Shown here piece after piece: positions 35,808-44,990 of a stretch of DNA of 64,000 nucleotides. Source of the stretch: Sclerotinia nivalis (lineage: Eukaryota; Ascomycota; Leotiomycetes; Helotiales; Sclerotiniaceae). The notes under the pieces were generated by a model. That model worked only from the letters and a program-made list of their open reading frames with translations, ran no database searches and was not told the DNA's origin. Location: positions 1,860,001-1,924,000 of the forward strand of contig JAPEIS010000009.1 in NCBI GenBank assembly GCA_029531795.1, written 5' to 3'. The position numbers and the translations under genes were made by a program. Each line of letters begins with the position of its first letter. The first letter of the stretch is position 1.

Positions 35808-36179
35808 CAGCAACCATTACCGAGTATCGAAAATGGCTGTTCCAAGGTTTTCTAAAACGCACCATAATTGGGAATAATACCACATATACTCTCGAATTCC
35901 AGTTGCAATATGTACCGGAGCATTTCCACCTGCTTGTTATCGCGGAAGCATTGGGCATTAATGTAGCTGCAAAGATCTCAACCCCTTACAATATTATACA
36001 TTCTAAAGTACAATCAACAAGATTACCAGCTAAAAAGAAACACGTTCCATAGAAACCAAAGGAACATAAAACAATACTTAGGATAAAGAAGCATAATTGC
36101 TTTTGGAAGGAGATCCATAATGCACTTCCGCACCGGACTCCAGCAGCGATCCAGATGCAATACTCAACGAAACTCTAAA
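35808..36179 (+). pseudogene. Myb/SANT-like gene relic
   Basis: One frame from about 35808 to 36177 with a single internal TAG (36050-36052, probably from TGG). It includes EYRKWLFQGFLKRTI, YVPEHFHLLVIAEALGIN and, at the end, FWKEIHNALPHRTPAAIQ followed by YSTKL, which has the spacing of a Myb/SANT DNA-binding helix pair. No start codon or promoter is apparent; the LINE abuts its 5' side. The family has no function known to me. Confidence 0.5.
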
Positions 36180-36816
36180 CGTAAAGTTGGAAAATCATAC
36201 ACCAATCTCCTTAAAGTTTTCGTTATATCCATCACGCCTTGAGATCTATTAGAAGTAAATTATACATAGATTTCTCTTTCTCTTTTTCTTTCCTGAGTTT
36301 TAAATTTTAAGTAATAGAATCGATATACTTTTCATTACTATTGTTAAACAAAGGTTAAGCAAATATTTAAACAAGACTAGTAATTTATTCAATATGATTA
36401 ATCATTATAAAACCAACATTGACTTTTAATAAGGTGGGTAGAATAATAGTATTTTAAAATCATAGCATTCTACCATCATGAAAGATGAGCTCCGATACAC
36501 AGTATATGAATTATGATACAAGGTTGGAAACAGAATCGAGAATTGATATCTTTCTCTTTGTGCTTCTAGACCTTCAATTCTAATAATGATTGGCTCGAAG
36601 CCGCATCAGTTGAAAGAATTCTTTATATTTCTTTGTACTAATAAAACTACCACATAACCACACAAGAACATACTGGAATCAAGGTGGCAAATAGAAAGTC
36701 TATATAATCATAGACTTCCCCCAACCTCTCTGTTAAAGAGAGAAAAAATAAAAGGATATTATATTAAAGACACAAATAATGTAGTAACTAATAGATATAC
36801 TGAAACTGGTTTTTAT
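36180..36816. other. Non-coding, AT-rich
   Basis: Nothing recognised; lies downstream of the NLR stop codon. Confidence 0.4.
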
Positions 36817-37047
36817 TTAGATAATATGAAATTTGTTTCCATTTTCAAATTTCAAAAAGAAAATGCTACCGTTGGAAAATCCTATAGCTATAATTCCCTT
36901 ATAAAAACATATACAAAAGGGCCGATAGTCTGAAGGTAGCCAAAGAATATTTCGCACTTCTCTATCTGACCTTTCAGTTATCCAATGGTTTGATATAGAG
37001 TACTGTTCAAAGACTGAGGATACATCGAAATACGGATAACCCTTAAG

Positions 37048-37299
37048 CGTTTGAAGCGATTCGCCCGTGGCCGCGTCCCAGAGCCGGATTGTTTTATCGC
37101 CAGAGCCTGAAGCTACTTTTGTACCATCTGGTGAGAAGGCAAGTGAATTAACCGAACCCGAATGACCCTCGAGCGTTTGAAGCGATTCGCCCGTGGCTGC
37201 GTCCCAGAGCCGGATTGTTTTATCGCCAGAGCCTGAAGCTACTTTTGTACCATCTGGTGAGAAGGCAAGTGAATAAACCCAACCCGAATGACCCTCGAA
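37048..37299 (-). repeat. Two near-identical 126-bp WD40 units
   Basis: Units 37048-37173 and 37174-37299 differ at four bases. Each encodes SLAFSPDGTKVASGSGDKTI followed by RLWDAATGESLQTL. Two of the changes alter the exposed face (SGSVNS versus SGWVYS), the positions where HNWD-type receptors vary. Confidence 0.9.
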
Positions 37300-39084
37300 C
37301 GTTTGGAGGGCGGCACTCCAACTTGATCGTGTCCTTGATATTTTATAAATCCAACTCGGAATATATTCTTGAAATGTTTTTCGAATAATACTATTCTCTG
37401 AAGCAAAGAAAAGGGCTGAACAATAGATTTGAAAAGGAGCTTGTTCAATTCCTATTCGATTGTAAAGGACGAAGCGTTTAGCGTCATATATGAAAGTATA
37501 GAGTTCAGAACCTTTGTTAGCCTTTATTATCTATTAGCTGAATTCCTAAAAGAACTACCAAATAGTATTGACACACTAGAATATAAGACTCTAAAGAACT
37601 TATTGCGTTGATGCTCTCTGAAGTTTTCCCCATCAAGCTCATAACCTCCAGCCAATGCAGCAAATGATTTTTGAGGAATTCATAAATATTGCCGTTATCT
37701 TGAATGTGTTCTCTGTTTTGTTCAAGATCCCCATCTCTTAAATGGTTAATCCAGTAAATACAGGAATACCGTATAGAAGCTAATGCATCGGGATCAGGCT
37801 GTTTGACTTTATCAATAGGAAAGCCGGGATAACCCAAACCGTATATATTGCGTTTTAGAGTGTTGCTCATAACTGTTATCGAATTTAGAAGTGCTTTGTT
37901 ATGAACTTTCCCAATTCCATCGGGAAATATTGTTTTAACAGCCTTTTGAGAAAGGAAATCCTTTGCTGACTGATGAACAAAGAATATTCTTTGGTCGCGA
38001 ACAACCAGAAAGGAGCCACAGTGTTGTATCACTTCTTCTAGCAAAACCCCATCGTCTAGAACAACTAGAGACTTCAGCTCATCAAGTGTAACAGGTCGAA
38101 AGACTAGTATTATAATAGCCAGAATCTGAATGCAGAGCTTAGCAACACCGTATTGTTTTTTATCTAGGATTTGCTTTAGCATGCGCTCGTACAATAAATC
38201 CAGGTCTGGTGGGTAATAATCTTGTAGTTTTGAAATTGCAAAAATTTCAAGGTTTCCAAGTTCTTGACAGACCAAAGCTACCCAAAGGAAGGTACCATTT
38301 GCATTTTCTAGAAGATAGGATTCGACCGCCTTTCTATTTTCCTCGATCCTTTTCTTTTTCCTTGAGAGCTTGTCCATCTTATCTCGCACATACCAGTCAA
38401 CGGCAACCGACACTGATTGGGCATTCAGTTCGGGACTGAGCGGCATTCCCTGCTCAATAAGTCCTAGTTCCTCTTCAATTTGAGTCCAGTTGCGACTAGA
38501 GACAAGCCACTTAACCCGAGGAAATTCGGATACACTCGAAGCAATCAGACGAAGTAATTTGAGTAGATCTTCTTCACACTCGTCAAGTGCATCAATGATC
38601 AAGATTGTTGGCTTTAAACTCTTGTCATACAAGATATCCTTCAAAATCTCAGAGAGTGCTATAAAGGTATTAGCATCTTTGAACAGCTGTTCCCCTGCCT
38701 TCTCATATCTCTTTTGTAAATACGAGAGAAGGGCAGGCTGCCGATCTAGAAGCATGTAGATAAGGCCACGTAGAACAGCTACAGCACTATTAATGCGTGC
38801 ATCAGTGCCTTGGCAAAAGAAATAGACTAAGGCGGTCTCATCCGATCTCTGCAGCTCATTTATTATACCACAGAGCAACATGGTCTTGCCCTTACCAGGA
38901 TCTCCTTTAATCCAAAGTAGGCGATTATCTTGATTGAAGTGCCATTGTTGAAAATCACTATTATCGAAAATCCAATTATATACATTATCGAGTAGTCCTC
39001 CTTTAGTCTCTTCGATACGTCTCTTGTCCAATCGTGGATCGGTGGTTCGTAGATCGATTAGGCAGCGGTTTTTCAAGGTGTGAG

Positions 39085-39171
39085 TATTGATATTAATAGA
39101 CCCTCCTCCAGAATTAAGGTTTGATGCATTGAATTGTAACCCGCTCGCATTTGTAAAATTGCCTTGTAGGT
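39085..39171 (-). other. Sigma-type amyloid signalling motif in the NLR
   Basis: About 28 residues with the core GLQFNASNLNSGGGS, Asn/Gly/Ser-rich with alternating aromatic residues, directly N-terminal to the NACHT region. It resembles the sigma motif of the sesA/sesB/het-eN cluster of Nectria and pairs by eye with the motif at 41583-41660 (14 of 25 positions identical). Confidence 0.65.
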
Positions 39172-39350
39172 CATTCTGTGTACCGGGTAGATATCGAATT
39201 TCGTGTTCGCGGAGTTGTGAATTGAATATGGTAGTATTCTCGACGGAATGTTCATTGCAGAGGGATATCTTCTGATATTTTATGAAATTAGTATTCGTAT
39301 GTTAGAAAGGGTATAGACCTTGCCTTATTCAAACTCAGATTGCGAATAAC

Positions 39351-40525
39351 TTATTGGAGGATGCCCAGAATAGCACGATATTGTGACTCTGCTCTATTAC
39401 TACATCTTGCCATTTCTATGTGGTTTGCATCGATACTCTCAACCGTTTCAAGCGTTTGTGGTAAATCGAGTTTTGAAGAGAAATCGTTAACTATCTATTG
39501 TATGATTGGATTAATATAGATACGAAAATATAAGATTATTTGATCATTTACTTTACTGTGTAACCCCTTTATACCCGATATTGCCTGTGCTTCCTGAAAT
39601 GAATGAATCTTAATATCATACTCGTATACAATCGTTTTAAACCTTTCATGAATATTATCGAGGACCTTGCTATTCACCTCTAATGTTTCCAGAATCTCCT
39701 TATCCGAGTCTTGTAAGGCTAACCGAGCAAGGTTTGATGCGATTTCGCCCCATCCAGCACATGTGCTCCCTCGATGTGGTGTCCCAAGAAAGATGACTGA
39801 TTTGGTACGCTTGCGAACTGATTGAGATCTGTATATCGCCTTAGTTCAGAAATTAATATTTATTACTGATCATTAATTTCAAAATGAACTCACATCCTTT
39901 ACGATAATACCATCTAAACTATGTGCTACAAATACAAAGGAATCCTGAAATCATCGTTAATACCTTTTCACATCTTATAAAGCAATTATAGTATAATCTA
40001 CCTCATTTTCGATCTCTCTTTCAATCTTCACTGCAAGATCTCTGCCATGCTGTAACACGCTATTCTGATTGTTGGCCTGGAACAAACCACCAATCACGTC
40101 TGCATTGTATCCATATGTCCATACTCTAGCTTCATGTATATCCTCAACAAGATAATCTTGAAGCCAAAATACTTTGCGTATATCAGATAAACTTTTGCTA
40201 ATAGTAGACGATCCGGAAGGCTTAGAAAACTTAGACTTGAAGAGAGATTTGAAAGATTTGAGAGATTTTGATTTGTTCGACGCTGCAGAAGCCGAGTTTA
40301 TATCTGTATTGGACACTTTTCGGCTGGACTCCCATGTATATCTTGGATGTCCCCTTAAACCATGTATGAAAATGATACTATAAGAGTTAATTATATTACA
40401 CAATTGTATTGCAGAAATAGAAAATAGAAGGTGGCTTGAGTGAATACTTACTTGACCCGATAATCTTCAATCCTAGCATTGTTGTTGTCCGACAGTTGAG
40501 TAAAGCCAATACAGTGCACATCCAT
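39351..40525 (-). CDS. SesB-like alpha/beta-hydrolase (lipase-type) protein or N-terminal domain of the NLR (310 aa, 5 exons)
   Basis: Exons are 40452-40525, 40002-40377, 39894-39944, 39552-39839 and 39351-39494; introns 54-74 bp; total 311 codons. The product has IIFIHGLRGHPRYTWE (oxyanion strand), a Ser/Lys-rich insert, VFVAHSLDGIIVKD with the nucleophile Ser (G-H-S-L-G is usual, here A-H-S-L-D), and VIFLGTPHRGS, which are diagnostic of SesB-type serine esterase domains in fungal NLR systems. The TAA at 39351-39353 may be the true end. Alternatively it is a CAA-to-TAA mutation: after it the frame stays open to AAG followed by GCAAGG, a GC-type donor in phase with the NLR exon at 39271. The two may therefore once have been one gene. 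Such domains are proposed cell-death effectors. Confidence 0.75.
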
Positions 40526-41068
40526 TATCCTAATGTTCGAGTTGTGTAGATATGATATATACTGTGTGGATATTAGTTGGAGTCGTTCAATGAAGCTTTG
40601 AGGCTCCCCACTTAGTATTATATTAGCTTAGTATCAACGCATGGACCATATTACAGCCACTTCCAATAAGCCTCAGTAGGCAAGTCTAAAGTTCATACTT
40701 TCAGTCTTGTGAAGCATTCAACCTTCCATCTCAGGATATAAGTAGAAACGCAACCATGTATAGATTATTAGCAGAATAAAACAGTTCAATAAAGCAGATG
40801 CACTAGTGGAATATTTGTTATACGTCATACAATAATCGGTACCAATTACGACAGCCTCTGGCGACGGCTGTCGTTCCTACCCTACCCCCGTCTATACCGC
40901 GACCGGTTCGAGTTCCTTTACAGCCTCTGCCTGCCATTCCTCCCCCGGCTCCACCCCGTCTATCCCGCGACCTGCTACCCTTCCAGCCTCAGGCTTTCTT
41001 TCCCCCCAACAATGGCAGTGGATACAAGATTTTAACACTCAGATGGGCGGGACTCATATGGAGACAAC
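40526..41068. other. Upstream region of the SesB-like gene, with a C-rich island
   Basis: Bases about 40850-41040 are strikingly C-rich and pyrimidine-rich amid AT-rich DNA. One plus-strand frame is proline-rich (LPPSIPRPVRVPLQPLPAI); another ends in SPQQWQWIQDFNTQMGG. No known domain; it could be a fragment of another element or gene. Confidence 0.45.
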
Positions 41069-41399
41069 TGTTACGAGGGTTGCCGTCTAGATCACGTGGA
41101 AGTGTTCTAGGCTCTCGAGATGGTTTATAACTAGACGTCAAGCAGGGACTTTAAGTAACTATAAAAATGATTGCAATTCGTAACTAATAGTAGAGTATAC
41201 TAAATGATTGATCTTGAGCACAAAGCTCTACAATAAGGAAATCCATCCTGATTATATAGACCTTCGTAATCCGTGGATCGCTAGGATCGCCGAGCTGTCT
41301 TGGACCGCTAGCGCTCCTCAGCGATCCTTCACATGGCTATAAGTTACGTTGTCTGAATTAGTCATATGTTGCGGTGATCACTTGTGACCGACGTAACAA
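41069..41399 (-). repeat. Solo LTR, family 1 (331 bp), TSD ACAAC
   Basis: TGTTACG...CGTAACA ends with perfect ACAAC on both sides (41064-41068, 41400-41404). Reverse orientation relative to 33419. It lies between the SesB-like gene and the truncated partner gene. Confidence 0.93.
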
Positions 41400-41579
41400 C
41401 AACATATAGTTGATGCAAAAAGCAATGGTTTTTAATGGATTTAAAATATAGCGTTTGCCATACCTGTTTCTTAAAAGATAAAGGAAGACAGACCCCCTAT
41501 CTAATATCTATTTCCCCTTCTTTTTTTCTTTATCTATAAATTCGAAGTAATTGATTAAATCCTTTCTAATAATGATTCT

Positions 41580-41904
41580 TTAAAAAGTCATTGATCCACC
41601 ACCCGAATTGAAATTACTACCATTAAATTGCTTTCCACCATTAATAGAAAAATGGCCTGAAAAGCTAGCTCCTTCATCACGACTGTTATTTTCATATCCA
41701 TTTCCATTCCCATTCTTGCGATTAGCTAGTTCTTGATGTGCATTATCACAAAGATTGGTGATGACATCAGAAAGTTCTCTCCAATTTCCATCCTTACGAT
41801 CGGAAAACTTATCGAGTTGGTAATGATCGAGTGGCAAGCCATATCGTTCACAACCATCTAAGATAACTGACTTTTCATCCACAATAAAATCCTTGTAATC
41901 ATCT
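41580..41904 (-). pseudogene. 3' end of an effector-like gene with C-terminal sigma-type amyloid motif (truncated by an LTR)
   Basis: The minus-strand frame is open from the LTR junction at 41904 to a TAA at 41580, about 107 codons. The first part (VILDGCERYGLPLDHYQLDK, then FSDRKDGNWRELSDVI) looks like the C-terminal end of a SesB-type hydrolase, where a DH..L.KF pattern precedes the last helix. A Gly/Asn-rich linker leads to a C-terminal sigma-type motif. This is the expected layout of the effector partner of the neighbouring receptor. All upstream coding sequence is lost at the boundary of the LTR at 41905. The hydrolase assignment is tentative; another death-effector domain is possible. 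Confidence 0.6.
41583..41660 (-). other. Sigma-type amyloid motif at the C-terminus of the truncated effector
   Basis: Core GKQFNGSNFNSGGGSMTF at the very end of the protein. It matches the receptor motif at 39085-39171 over 25 positions (G.F....G.QFN.SN.NSGGGS shared). C-terminal in the effector and N-terminal in the receptor is the known arrangement for amyloid templating. Confidence 0.65.
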
Positions 41905-42189
41905 TGTTAAGATCACATAGGCAAAGAATCAATTAGTCGTAAAACAGCAGCCAAACTTTTCATTACCCTTTCTAATCATGAATAAGCTATTACTTTTAAG
42001 TTCAATCAATAAAGAGATATCAGAACACTTATAGTTCGTCATCATTCCTGTCCTTTTATAAGCAATACAAAGAAGCTTGTTTACTAAACATTCCAAACTG
42101 ATTGATGACGTTCCTTCATTGATGATTCGAAATGGGAACGCCTCCGTTTATGTTTCTTGTTTTGACGAAACTGTTGCGTGATCGTAACA
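41905..42189. repeat. LTR, family 3 (285 bp), no target duplication
   Basis: TGTTAAGATC...CGTAACA ends; inverted match to the solo LTR at 57156-57700 once its nested insert is removed (also 285 bp). Flanks CATCT and ACTCC do not match, so it probably marks a recombination junction. Confidence 0.88.
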
Positions 42190-42421
42190 ACTCCATCGCT
42201 TCAAAACAGAGATTATACAGAATACAAAGATCTATATAATCAAAATAGGTTTCCTTATTGTAGAGCTTCGTATTCAAAATCAATCATTTAGTATACTCTA
42301 CTATTAGTTACGAATTGCAACTATTATTATTGTTATTTAAGTTCCTATTTGACGTCTAGTTATAAACCATCTCGAGAGCCTAGAACACTCCCACGTGATC
42401 TAGACGGCAACCCTCGTAACA
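42190..42421 (+). repeat. 3' part of a family-1 LTR, right end of the block
   Basis: Lacks the first 95 or so bases of the family-1 LTR but has the TATA-like ATCTATATAATC and all downstream blocks to CGTAACA, then CATGG. Same orientation as 33419. Confidence 0.85.
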
Positions 42422-42927
42422 CATGGATGCAAGGAGAGCTTCGTGGGTGTTATGGCAGGCTATAAGGTTTTGGTAATCCAAAGCTTCCAACTTCTGTTGA
42501 AGTTATCTAGAAAATGGCTTTAGTCTTGGGGCTTGTACAGGGTAGGTATGGCTACAGAATAAAGTTCATTCCTAGTTTTCCGTCGATTTCAGATCTGGCT
42601 ACATCTCTGTTCTAGCCCCCAAGGAAATTTATGGTCTGCTCTTAGTTTTTGCACAATTCAATTGTTACAATAATTCAATTCCGATATTTCTCATAGTCTC
42701 TCGAATATTTTCCATCTAATCTCGAACAAATTTGAGCTGGAATCATCTACCCTTACATTTCTTTCCACAAAAAACTTGGTACATTCTCTTGAAATTCCCG
42801 GTAGCACTCCGCATATCGTAACATCATACGTCTCTATCCAGCCTATTACAAGAAAACCACCCACGGTCATCAAAAAACAATTCCATTTAGTCCAATCGAC
42901 ATACAACCATCACCTAAACACGGCAAA
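42422..42927. other. Intergenic right of the block
   Basis: No gene supported. CATGG at 42422-42426 is the putative target duplication. Confidence 0.4.
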
Positions 42928-43206
42928 ATGGCCCCTGCTGTGGCCCCTCCTATTTGTTTCAAGCAATCTGGAAACTTGAAACCCGTTGATCAGATCATTC
43001 TTCTCTCTATTTCCCTCGTCTTGATCATTACTTCATCTGTCTTGATTATTAACCGTATAAATGCTCGTATAGTTAGACGTCACTGGCGAGAAGCATTGTA
43101 CGAGAAGACCCAAGGCCGTGGAGACGATGAAGAATTCATAACCACCAGAAGAAGCCTGAGTATCGAAATGCAAAGAAGGATGGATGTTTGCTGTCTCTGC
43201 TGCTAA
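42928..43206 (+). CDS. Small single-pass membrane protein (92 aa), unknown
   Basis: Intronless ORF with a clear ATG (ACGGCAAAATGGCC). One hydrophobic span near residues 22-43 (QIILLSISLVLIITSSVLII) is followed by a basic stretch and a charged tail, ending in a cysteine cluster (VCCLCC) that could be palmitoylated. No known domain. The basic residues after the span suggest the C-terminus faces the cytosol. Confidence 0.5.
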   Translation: MAPAVAPPICFKQSGNLKPVDQIILLSISLVLIITSSVLIINRINARIVRRHWREALYEKTQGRGDDEEFITTRRSLSIEMQRRMDVCCLCC

Positions 43207-43634
43207 TTATCCAATTGCTGGAATTAGGGCTGGATGTCTGTAGAACGTCATTACCTCTTCAATCCAACAAAAAGTTCTGAGCTTTCGCGTGTAGGCTAGA
43301 CAACGGGACTACGCTGCCTTCGATAATATCAAGAGGATCGATGTAGCTTCCCATAACAGTTCTTTCCAACCTCATACGTTCCTTTCGGCGCAGAGTTCAA
43401 CTTCCGACGAACTGACATCTCGCTTTTGAGATCCTTCGTTGGGGCAGGCAAAGCTCTTAGACGGCTTCCACAACCACACCAGCTAAAAATTCATCTCCAT
43501 ACGATCGGCTTTTTCATAGATTACAACCTTTCCCAGCCCAAACATGTATACATAATTATCGCAACTTAACAACATCTACGCCCATTTATTCCACTCAACA
43601 CGCCCTTCCTATTAATGAAGCTTCGCCGACTATT
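43207..43634. other. Intergenic
   Basis: No gene or repeat recognised before the solo LTR at 43635. Confidence 0.4.
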
Positions 43635-43963
43635 TGTTACGTCGGTCACAAGTGATCACCGCAACATGTGACTAATTCAGACAACGTGACTCATAGCCAC
43701 GTGAAGGATCGCTGAGGAGCGCTAGCGGTCCAGGACAGCTCGGCGGTCCTAGCGATCCACGGATTACGAAGGTCTATATAATCAGGATAGGTTTCCTTAT
43801 TGTAGAGCTTTGTGCTCAAGATCAATCATTTAGTATACTTTACTATTAGTTACGAATTGCAAACATTGTTACAGTTACTTGAGTCCCTGCTTGACGCCTA
43901 GTTATAAACCATCTCGAGAGCCTAGAACGCTTCCACATGATCTAGAAGGCAAACCTCGTAACA
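43635..43963 (+). repeat. Solo LTR, family 1 (329 bp), TSD CTATT
   Basis: TGTTACG...CGTAACA with CTATT on both sides (43630-43634, 43964-43968). Its first 110 bp match the copy at 41069, not those at 33419 or 44543. Confidence 0.95.
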
Positions 43964-44103
43964 CTATTCTGGTATTTTTATTGAAATGAACAACATTGTT
44001 GGTAGGCACGCGTACGGGGAAGGTGAAGCTTCAACACTAGTTTCGTATTACTTGTATTGGTTTGCCTAAAGAACTAGAACTATGGAAACATCGAACTATA
44101 TAA

Positions 44104-44392
44104 TTTTGATTTGATTTGATTTGATATATTTATCGTCATAGGCCGTAGGCCACACGTGCTTGCACGTGTAAACCTTTGCCATCTATTCCAGTTTTTGGAC
44201 AAATGACGCCCGGGGGAGGCCCCCAGGTGGTATGCTAGCTAGCTAGATTATATACATTTTCAGGGGTACTAGGGCAGGGTTTACATGATTGCCGTCGTAT
44301 AATTGAGCAAAGCTTTTAAAGCTTGAGATGCATTCGTAGTCCGCTTCGTCTACTGGATCACTACCTCTTGATCCCTCTCCCGATCCCCTCAT
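44104..44392 (-). mobile_element. 5'-truncated LINE 3' end with 16-bp target duplication
   Basis: Flanked by a perfect 16-bp direct repeat ACATCGAACTATATAA (44088-44103 and 44393-44408). Read on the minus strand, it holds about 50 codons of an open frame ending in LVPLKMYII, then a short 3' UTR with strong hairpins (a C/G palindrome near 44205 and ACACGTGCAAGCACGTGT), ending in an (ATCAA)n tail. This is the hallmark of target-primed reverse transcription. Confidence 0.85.
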
Positions 44393-44542
44393 ACATCGAA
44401 CTATATAAAGTACGATCGAGGCACTAGCGTCAACGCTAGTGAATTCACGTGATGAATGATGAATATCCCGACAAACATTGTCCATGTCAGATGTTGCAAG
44501 GACTCCGTATGGACTGCCAGTTTCTTCTAAGTTTCAACGGAG

Positions 44543-44866
44543 TGTTACGTCGGATGCAACATCTCTATCACATGACTAAAGGATCACGTGTGAATTGGAG
44601 CTTTTGGAGCCCAGGATCCAAAGCTCCAGGAGCTTAGGAGCTCAGGATCCAAAGGATCCCTAAGAGGCATGAAGGTCTATATAAACAAGATAGGTTTCCT
44701 TATTGTAGAACTTCGTGTTCAAGATCAATCATTTAGTATACTCTACTATTAGTTACGAATTGCAATCATTATTATTGTTACTTAAGTCCCTGTTTGACGC
44801 CTAGTTATAAACCATCTCGAGAGCCTAGAACACTTCCACGTGATCTAGACGGCAAACTTCGTAACA
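44543..44866 (+). repeat. Solo LTR, family 1 (324 bp), near-matching TSD CGGAG/CGGTG
   Basis: TGTTACG...CGTAACA; flanks match 4 of 5. The first 110 bp are a third, distinct U3 type with repeated GGATCC/GGAGCT motifs. Confidence 0.88.
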
Positions 44867-44990
44867 CGGTGATCTACTTACTACATCAACTGAGTTCATT
44901 CACTGTGAGACACTTTTCTTTTTGCCTGACCAATTAAGGTCAGAAATTCATTGTTCTGCCCTCCAGCTCTTGACCGCTTTGGGTGTTTAC

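Larger units (their letters stand above)
36817..39271 (-). pseudogene. NACHT-WD40 NOD-like receptor with N-terminal sigma-type amyloid motif, frameshifted
   Basis: An exon opens at 39271 after a TACTAAT-type branch site and AATATCAG acceptor and stays open 584 codons to a TAA at 37517. It encodes the sigma-type motif (39085-39171), a linker (TTDPRLDKRRIEETKGG), and a NACHT domain with Walker A GDPGKGKT (38882-38905), Walker B ILIIDALDECEE and FFVHQSAKDFL. The frame shifts near 37510-37527 within a near-duplicated 10-bp stretch. It continues as LYTFIYDAKRF, two WD40 repeats and the family's usual C-terminal block (NILWLPSDYRP, GFSNGSI) to a TAA at 36817. Such receptors detect non-self in fungi and trigger regulated cell death. 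Only two WD repeats remain, too few for a closed propeller, so the copy is probably non-functional. Confidence 0.8.
33419..42421 (+). mobile_element. LTR-bounded 9.0-kb block with matching CATGG flanks, carrying an antisense NLR locus
   Basis: The left end is a family-1 LTR (33419-33746) directly preceded by CATGG (33414-33418). The right end is the terminal 232 bp of a directly repeated family-1 LTR (42190-42421) directly followed by CATGG (42422-42426). Downstream of the left LTR comes a plus-strand gag relic, so the block has the layout of one LTR retrotransposon oriented rightwards. Its interior is not a normal pol: after gag come a LINE, a SANT-like relic and, on the minus strand, a SesB-like gene, an NLR and a truncated partner gene. 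The shared 5-bp flank has a chance probability near 1 in 1000. Ectopic recombination between elements is the alternative. Confidence 0.5.

Noticed and set aside
37048..37299. Direct repeats considered as a CRISPR-like array
   Set aside because: They are adjacent coding WD40 units without spacers, in a eukaryote.
41905..42421. One single hybrid LTR spanning 41905-42421
   Set aside because: The first 285 bp match family 3 and the last 232 bp match family 1, so two elements are joined rather than one LTR.
44421..44441. Perfect CACTAGCG/CGCTAGTG hairpin
   Set aside because: A short isolated palindrome just outside the LINE duplication; no conservation or context to call it functional.
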